From the NCBI RefSeq assembly GCF_902362185.1, contig NC_044509.1:15871366-15935365 (forward strand): DNA of 64,000 nt. Reading direction: 5' to 3'. The translations under genes were made by a program, and so were the position numbers. The notes beneath the pieces are model-generated. The model was not told where the DNA came from. It did not search any database and was given only the letters and a program-made list of their open reading frames with translations. Numbering within the stretch: the stretch's first letter is position 1; the number at the start of each line of letters is the position of its first letter. The DNA is from Chanos chanos (lineage: Eukaryota; Chordata; Actinopteri; Gonorynchiformes; Chanidae). Below, in pieces: positions 60,200 through 64,000 of this stretch.

Positions 60200-60769
60200 G
60201 TGTCATCATCCCAGATGCCTATGCGAATAGTCAACAGGCCCAGAGAGGCCTGCTACTATCGGGAGAATAGGGTGGTCCTCCCCAAACATCCGCAGGAGCT
60301 GTTGACCCAGGCCACTGCCCTGGCCCACACACAGAGCTCCTCCCAGCAGAGGGTGTCCCTGCGCCGTCGCGACAGCTGGCCCTGGGTAAGCTGGTGGTGA
60401 GTTTCTTTACTTATTATCACAATCGCAGTGATATTAATGCTGATGGCACTAAGATGATGTATATGATTCCTGCATGCTTGACAAGCGCAGATCAGAGGTG
60501 ACAAACCCACAGAGAAAGAGAGAGATAGTGAACCAGTGGGTGAAAGATTACCTAAAAGAATATGCAAAGAGCTTCCCACACGTCCCCATTCTATTTCAGG
60601 CCAACGTCGACAGGAATATCTACGGTCAGAGAGGGTTTGAGGATCACATCTATCAGGAGACGTGGGAACTGTACAGTCAGAAGCCCACCCAAAAGGACAG
60701 GCCAGAACAACTCAGTGATGAGCAAAGGGAGATAATAATAGTTTTCATTTTTATGACATTTCATTATTA
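60200..60769 (+). CDS. Small unrecognised protein-coding gene, two exons visible
   Basis: A first open segment (60200-60385) reads MPMRIVNRPREACYYRENRV and LPKHPQELLTQATALAHTQS, with a GTAAG donor at 60386. It may instead begin at 60214 after the acceptor-like 'catcatcccag'. A second segment (about 60486-60769) reads REIVNQWVKDYLKEYAKSF and NVDRNIYGQRGFEDHIYQET, stopping at 60769. Joining at the acceptor 'cttgacaag' keeps the frame. Composition is protein-like, with no low complexity, and is richer in G+C than its surroundings. It has no signal peptide or membrane segment. I do not recognise the family, and upstream exons may exist. Confidence 0.5.
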
Positions 60770-61084
60770 ATCATCTTCAGTGATACCTTTTAAACTGTCT
60801 AAACAGTAGTGCTGTGGTGTTGTCAGCAATTTATTCAGTAAGGTGATCTGGAGGAAAGAATCTTTATATGTAAATAATTGCATCTCATTGGACAAATTGT
60901 AAATAGTTTCCATTTTCATGACTTTTCATTCTTAATCATGTTCAGTGATACTTAATTGTCTGCACTGTAGTGCTGTGTTGTTGTTTTTTAAATAAGTCAT
61001 GAATTCAAATGAATAAAGGTCAGTAAACGAATATAAATGTAAATGGTATTTATCAGTGGTGGCAGGTTAACACAGAATAGACTA
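60770..61084. other. Spacer after the 60.2-kb gene
   Basis: Contains a local duplication: 'gtttccattttcatgac' and 'tcagtgatac' with 'gtagtgctgtg' occur twice (60740-60815 and 60905-60975). Nothing else is recognised. Confidence 0.5.
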
Positions 61085-61270
61085 GAATAAAATTTCAAAT
61101 AACCTGTGTATATCCCTTTTCCGTTGGTCCACTTCAAGAGGACTGACTTCGGTTCATTTAAAAAGGACTGTGTGGATGTTTTCACATTGGTCCCTTTCAG
61201 CCTTCAAAATGAACTCGGAGTGATTACTCAGCATTTTTCGCGCATATGTGAACACTCCAAATGAACTCGG
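61085..61270. repeat. MITE-like sequence truncating T11
   Basis: Contains 'ccaaatgaactcggacc', 'aaaatgaactcggagtg' and 'gtccacttcaagagg' in inverted-like arrangement, a style seen in fish MITEs. It replaces the last part of the T11 PRY-SPRY exon. Borders are uncertain. Confidence 0.4.
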
Positions 61271-62503
61271 ACCCCTCTGAGACAAGGGGTCTGAGTACGC
61301 TGAGTGTGTGCTAGTAAGAGGGTCAGAAAATGACACCTTTCCTCTATCCCTGTCGAGTTGCACTCTGATCCTCTGGAGTCTCTTATTAAATACAAGGAGA
61401 GTCCCAAATGGTCCAGACGAGCATGAATAGTGTTTCTCTTTGTGATTCCACCATGGACTCCTGTTCCCTTCCTCTGGTTTGACTCTGTGGCCACACCCAT
61501 GTACCATAATGTGTTATTCTCCACATCAACATCCCAGCACTGTGTCCCTGAGTTAAAACCCTCAGAGCCCAGGACAAAAGCACGTGTATCAAATCTCTCT
61601 GGATTATCAGGAAGCTGCTGTCTCTCATCACTGAATCTCACACTGGTCAGATCCTCAGACAGGATGAATTGTGGATGTGCAGTGTTGGGGTCCAGAATGA
61701 CAGGAGCTGAAGAGAGAGAACAGAGACAGTGGGAGAGATGAATCACATTTTCATTTGAACTGTTTCATAATTCCAGAAGCTCTAAGTCACTATATCCCCT
61801 TAGAAAAAGCCAGTCCCATTTGGTTGTGACCCTAATTTGCAATCCATCATCAAACTTAATCTTGTGGAACATTTCACTTGAAGTCTGTCCCCACTCATTC
61901 CTACAGTGACCTCCCAACGCCACATGTACTACACAAAATACGGTTATTTTTCACCTTACCCTCCAGTACCACTCACTGTACTGAACGATCTCCTACATCT
62001 TCTCCCAGACTCTGACCTTCAGGTTGCCCAGGTGCTTTGCCACACTGATCAGTGCTCCTGAAACATCTCTGGATCCATCTCTGGAATAACATTCAGAAAT
62101 CAGTGCTGATATTGCTGTGGGACCAAAGACAAAAAGACAGATAAAAGGCAGCTGGTTTACCTTCTTGTTGTGGCCTCAAGGTTCTGTGGAAGGAGATAAA
62201 ATGGCATGATCTCATAAATCTTTGTGACTTAAGGGAGAGAGAGAGAGACTGATAATACACTGTGGCATTTACCTTGAGGAATGAGATGTCTTCAACTTTT
62301 ATCTCCTCATCTATGGCTCTGACTGTGTCTGAAAGGTGTGTTATCTCTCTACTCATCTCCTCAATCTTTTCCTTCATCATCTGACTCTTCTGCTCCTCTT
62401 CCTCCCTCAGTTCAGCTATCCTGGCTGCCTCTTCATCTTGTAAAAACTGATTAATCTTCTTAAAATCCTCTTTAATCTGTCTCTCTGTATTATGTGCCTT
62501 GAT
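61270..62503 (-). pseudogene. TRIM35-like pseudogene T11 (- strand)
   Basis: In transcription order: the 231-bp coiled-coil exon 62503-62273 is open; the 23-bp exon is 62183-62161; the next exon (about 62086-61979) has lost about 15 bp at its start and has a stop (CAG to TAG) in the KMQEIV segment; the PRY-SPRY exon starts at 61706 and follows the family to VHGGI, then shifts frame near 61440 and is cut short near 61270. RING/B-box and the 96-bp exon are not found upstream (62520-63310). Confidence 0.85.
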
Positions 62504-62519
62504 CTGTCTTGAAAACATT

Positions 62520-63310
62520 TACAGTAGAGTTGGTGTTTACCTAAGTATTTGATTAATTCCATTGTTTATCACAAAGCCACTACGCAGTGTCAGTGTAAGC
62601 GAACAAGACAAAAACCAACACTGGTCAAGTGTGACGTTGAATTATTCATATGATCAACAGAATCCATAGTGAAATTATTTTGACCAAAGTTCATCCATCA
62701 CTGGCTTTCCTTGAATGTTCTCCTTACTGAATGAGAGACCCAGAAAGTACAGATCTCCTTCTTTTGTGACACAAGAACTGTACTGGTCTTTGGCCAAATC
62801 ATACTGATTTGCGTGTTCTGTAAGGGGATAGAGGTAGGCCTGGAGGCTGGCTGGTTAGCTCAGCGTTTCCCTCCTGTGGACAGTCGGTAAATAACATGCG
62901 TCTAAGTGATACGGAGCTGTCCACTTAGAATCAGGTCTTAAACATTCAAACATTTCACCAGGGACAGAGAGACAAGCAAAAAAACTACTGAGGCGTATTT
63001 CACAACACATTTGTCATAACATTACACTCAGAAATTTTTCTTTTATTTGCTTAAAAACAACAAAATTGCCTAATGTTTTTTTGTGTTTTGTGTGTGCAAT
63101 GTTTATCAGTGTTCTGAAATGTTATTCCAATCCTGCAGGGCGCGACGGCTCAACACTCAAAAGACTTATTTGACAAAATGAAATTTTACAGAATTACAAA
63201 TTCATAGGAAGCTCATATACTTTTAATCAGTTCTGCATAATGTATGTGATGATTTCTTGAACAAAATGACGTGTTGTCTGATCTGAGTTCATCCACGGAC
63301 AGTTTCAGCT
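62520..63310. other. Spacer between T11 and T12
   Basis: No TRIM exon 1 or 2 for T11 is visible here. 'ggctggttagctcag' at 62849 resembles a tRNA 5' end, but no cloverleaf follows. Confidence 0.5.
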
Positions 63311-63852
63311 CTAACTGTGCTCTTCCACTCTGACACAACACTGCACTGGTAAGATCCTCAGAGGAGAGAGATTACAGACATTGCAGAGGAATGGAAACAT
63401 TCTCTCAGTGAAAGTGTGTGTGAAAGTGTGTATGTGTGTGTTGGTAAGAGGGTCAGAAAATGACACTTTTCCTCTGTCCCAGTCCAGCTGCACTCTGATC
63501 CTCTGGAGTTTCTTATTAAATCTGATGCGAGTCCCTGACTGTCCTGGGGAGCATGACCGATATTTCCCGTTCCAGCACCACAAACGCCAGATTCCATCAA
63601 AGACTCCCTCTTGCATCCTGTGGTCTGACTCTGTGGCCACACCCACACTCCACTCTGTGTTATTCTCCACATCAACATCCCAGCACTGTGTCCCTGAGTT
63701 AAAACCCTCAGAGCCTAGGACAAAAGCACATGTATCAAATCTCTCTGGATTATCAGGAAGCTGCTGTCTCTCATCACTGAATCTCACACTGGTCAGATCC
63801 TCAGACAGGATGAGTCGTGGTTCTGCAGTGTTGGGGTCCAGAATGACAGGAG
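63311..63852 (-). CDS. TRIM35-like copy T12, PRY-SPRY exon only in window
   Basis: The - strand exon 63852-63311 (542 bp) begins after the 'ctctcttcag' acceptor and runs without a break to VEEHS and a stop, the family end. PRY-SPRY motifs are intact: [50 protein letters not shown]. The middle segment (ATESDHRMQEGVFDGIWRLW) is the most unusual of the set. The other exons must lie beyond the right edge. It is expected to be the C-terminal part of an intact - strand TRIM. Confidence 0.85.
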
Positions 63853-64000
63853 CTGAAGAGAGAGAACAGAGACAGTGGGAGAGATGAATCACATTTTCAT
63901 TTGAATTGTTTCATAATTCCAGAAGCTGTAAGACACTATATCTCTTTAGAAAAAGCAAAGCCTACTGTAACAGAGAGAATGTGTTTGTATTAAAATGAGG

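Noticed and set aside
62849-62890. tRNA-like start 'ggctggttagctcag'
   Set aside because: No anticodon arm, no T arm with TTCGA and no terminator follow.
63381-63887. Open frame on the + strand opposite the T12 PRY-SPRY exon
   Set aside because: It is the antisense shadow of the conserved exon; similar shadows occur opposite other PRY-SPRY exons.

Overview
This is vertebrate, most likely teleost, nuclear DNA. The genes have GT-AG introns, the repeats are fish-type (CR1/L2-group LINEs, hAT relics, small inverted-repeat elements, LTR fossils, many CA/GATA/ATT runs), and the dominant gene family is the fish-expanded TRIM35-like / zinc-binding protein A33-like / NF7-like group of RING, B-box2, coiled-coil and PRY-SPRY proteins. 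I cannot name the species.

From 1 to about 48.2 kb the window is a head-to-tail array of TRIM copies on the + strand (called T1-T10 here). The canonical copy has six coding exons of 405, 96, 231, 23, 119 and about 536-548 bp. T2, T3 and T8 are complete. T1 is open but cut by the left edge. T5 is open except for a frameshift in its RING. T10 is open from end to end but has lost RING and B-box by an in-frame 309-bp deletion. T4, T6, T7 and T9 are broken relics. Intergenic DNA is duplicated with the genes: the T1-T2 block matches the T3-T4 block, so several transposon insertions can be recognised against an empty paralogous site. Most copies carry a GAAAGTGAAA motif about 48 bp upstream of the start codon, which fits an interferon-stimulated response element.

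From about 49 to 61 kb the array is interrupted by single-copy DNA. It holds a candidate gene start near 50 kb, a full-length U1 snRNA gene, tRNA-Asn(GTT), tRNA-Lys(CTT), two relics of hAT-like DNA transposons, a 43-bp minisatellite, and a small unrecognised protein-coding gene at 60.2 kb. From 61.2 kb to the end, TRIM copies resume on the - strand: T11 is a decayed pseudogene, and T12 is an intact PRY-SPRY exon of a gene that continues past the right edge.

By family knowledge the intact copies would be ubiquitin E3 ligases whose PRY-SPRY recognises a target. Copy number, apparent interferon control, RING-less variants and concentrated variation in a few PRY-SPRY segments together suggest a fast-evolving innate immunity locus. 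That role is inference.
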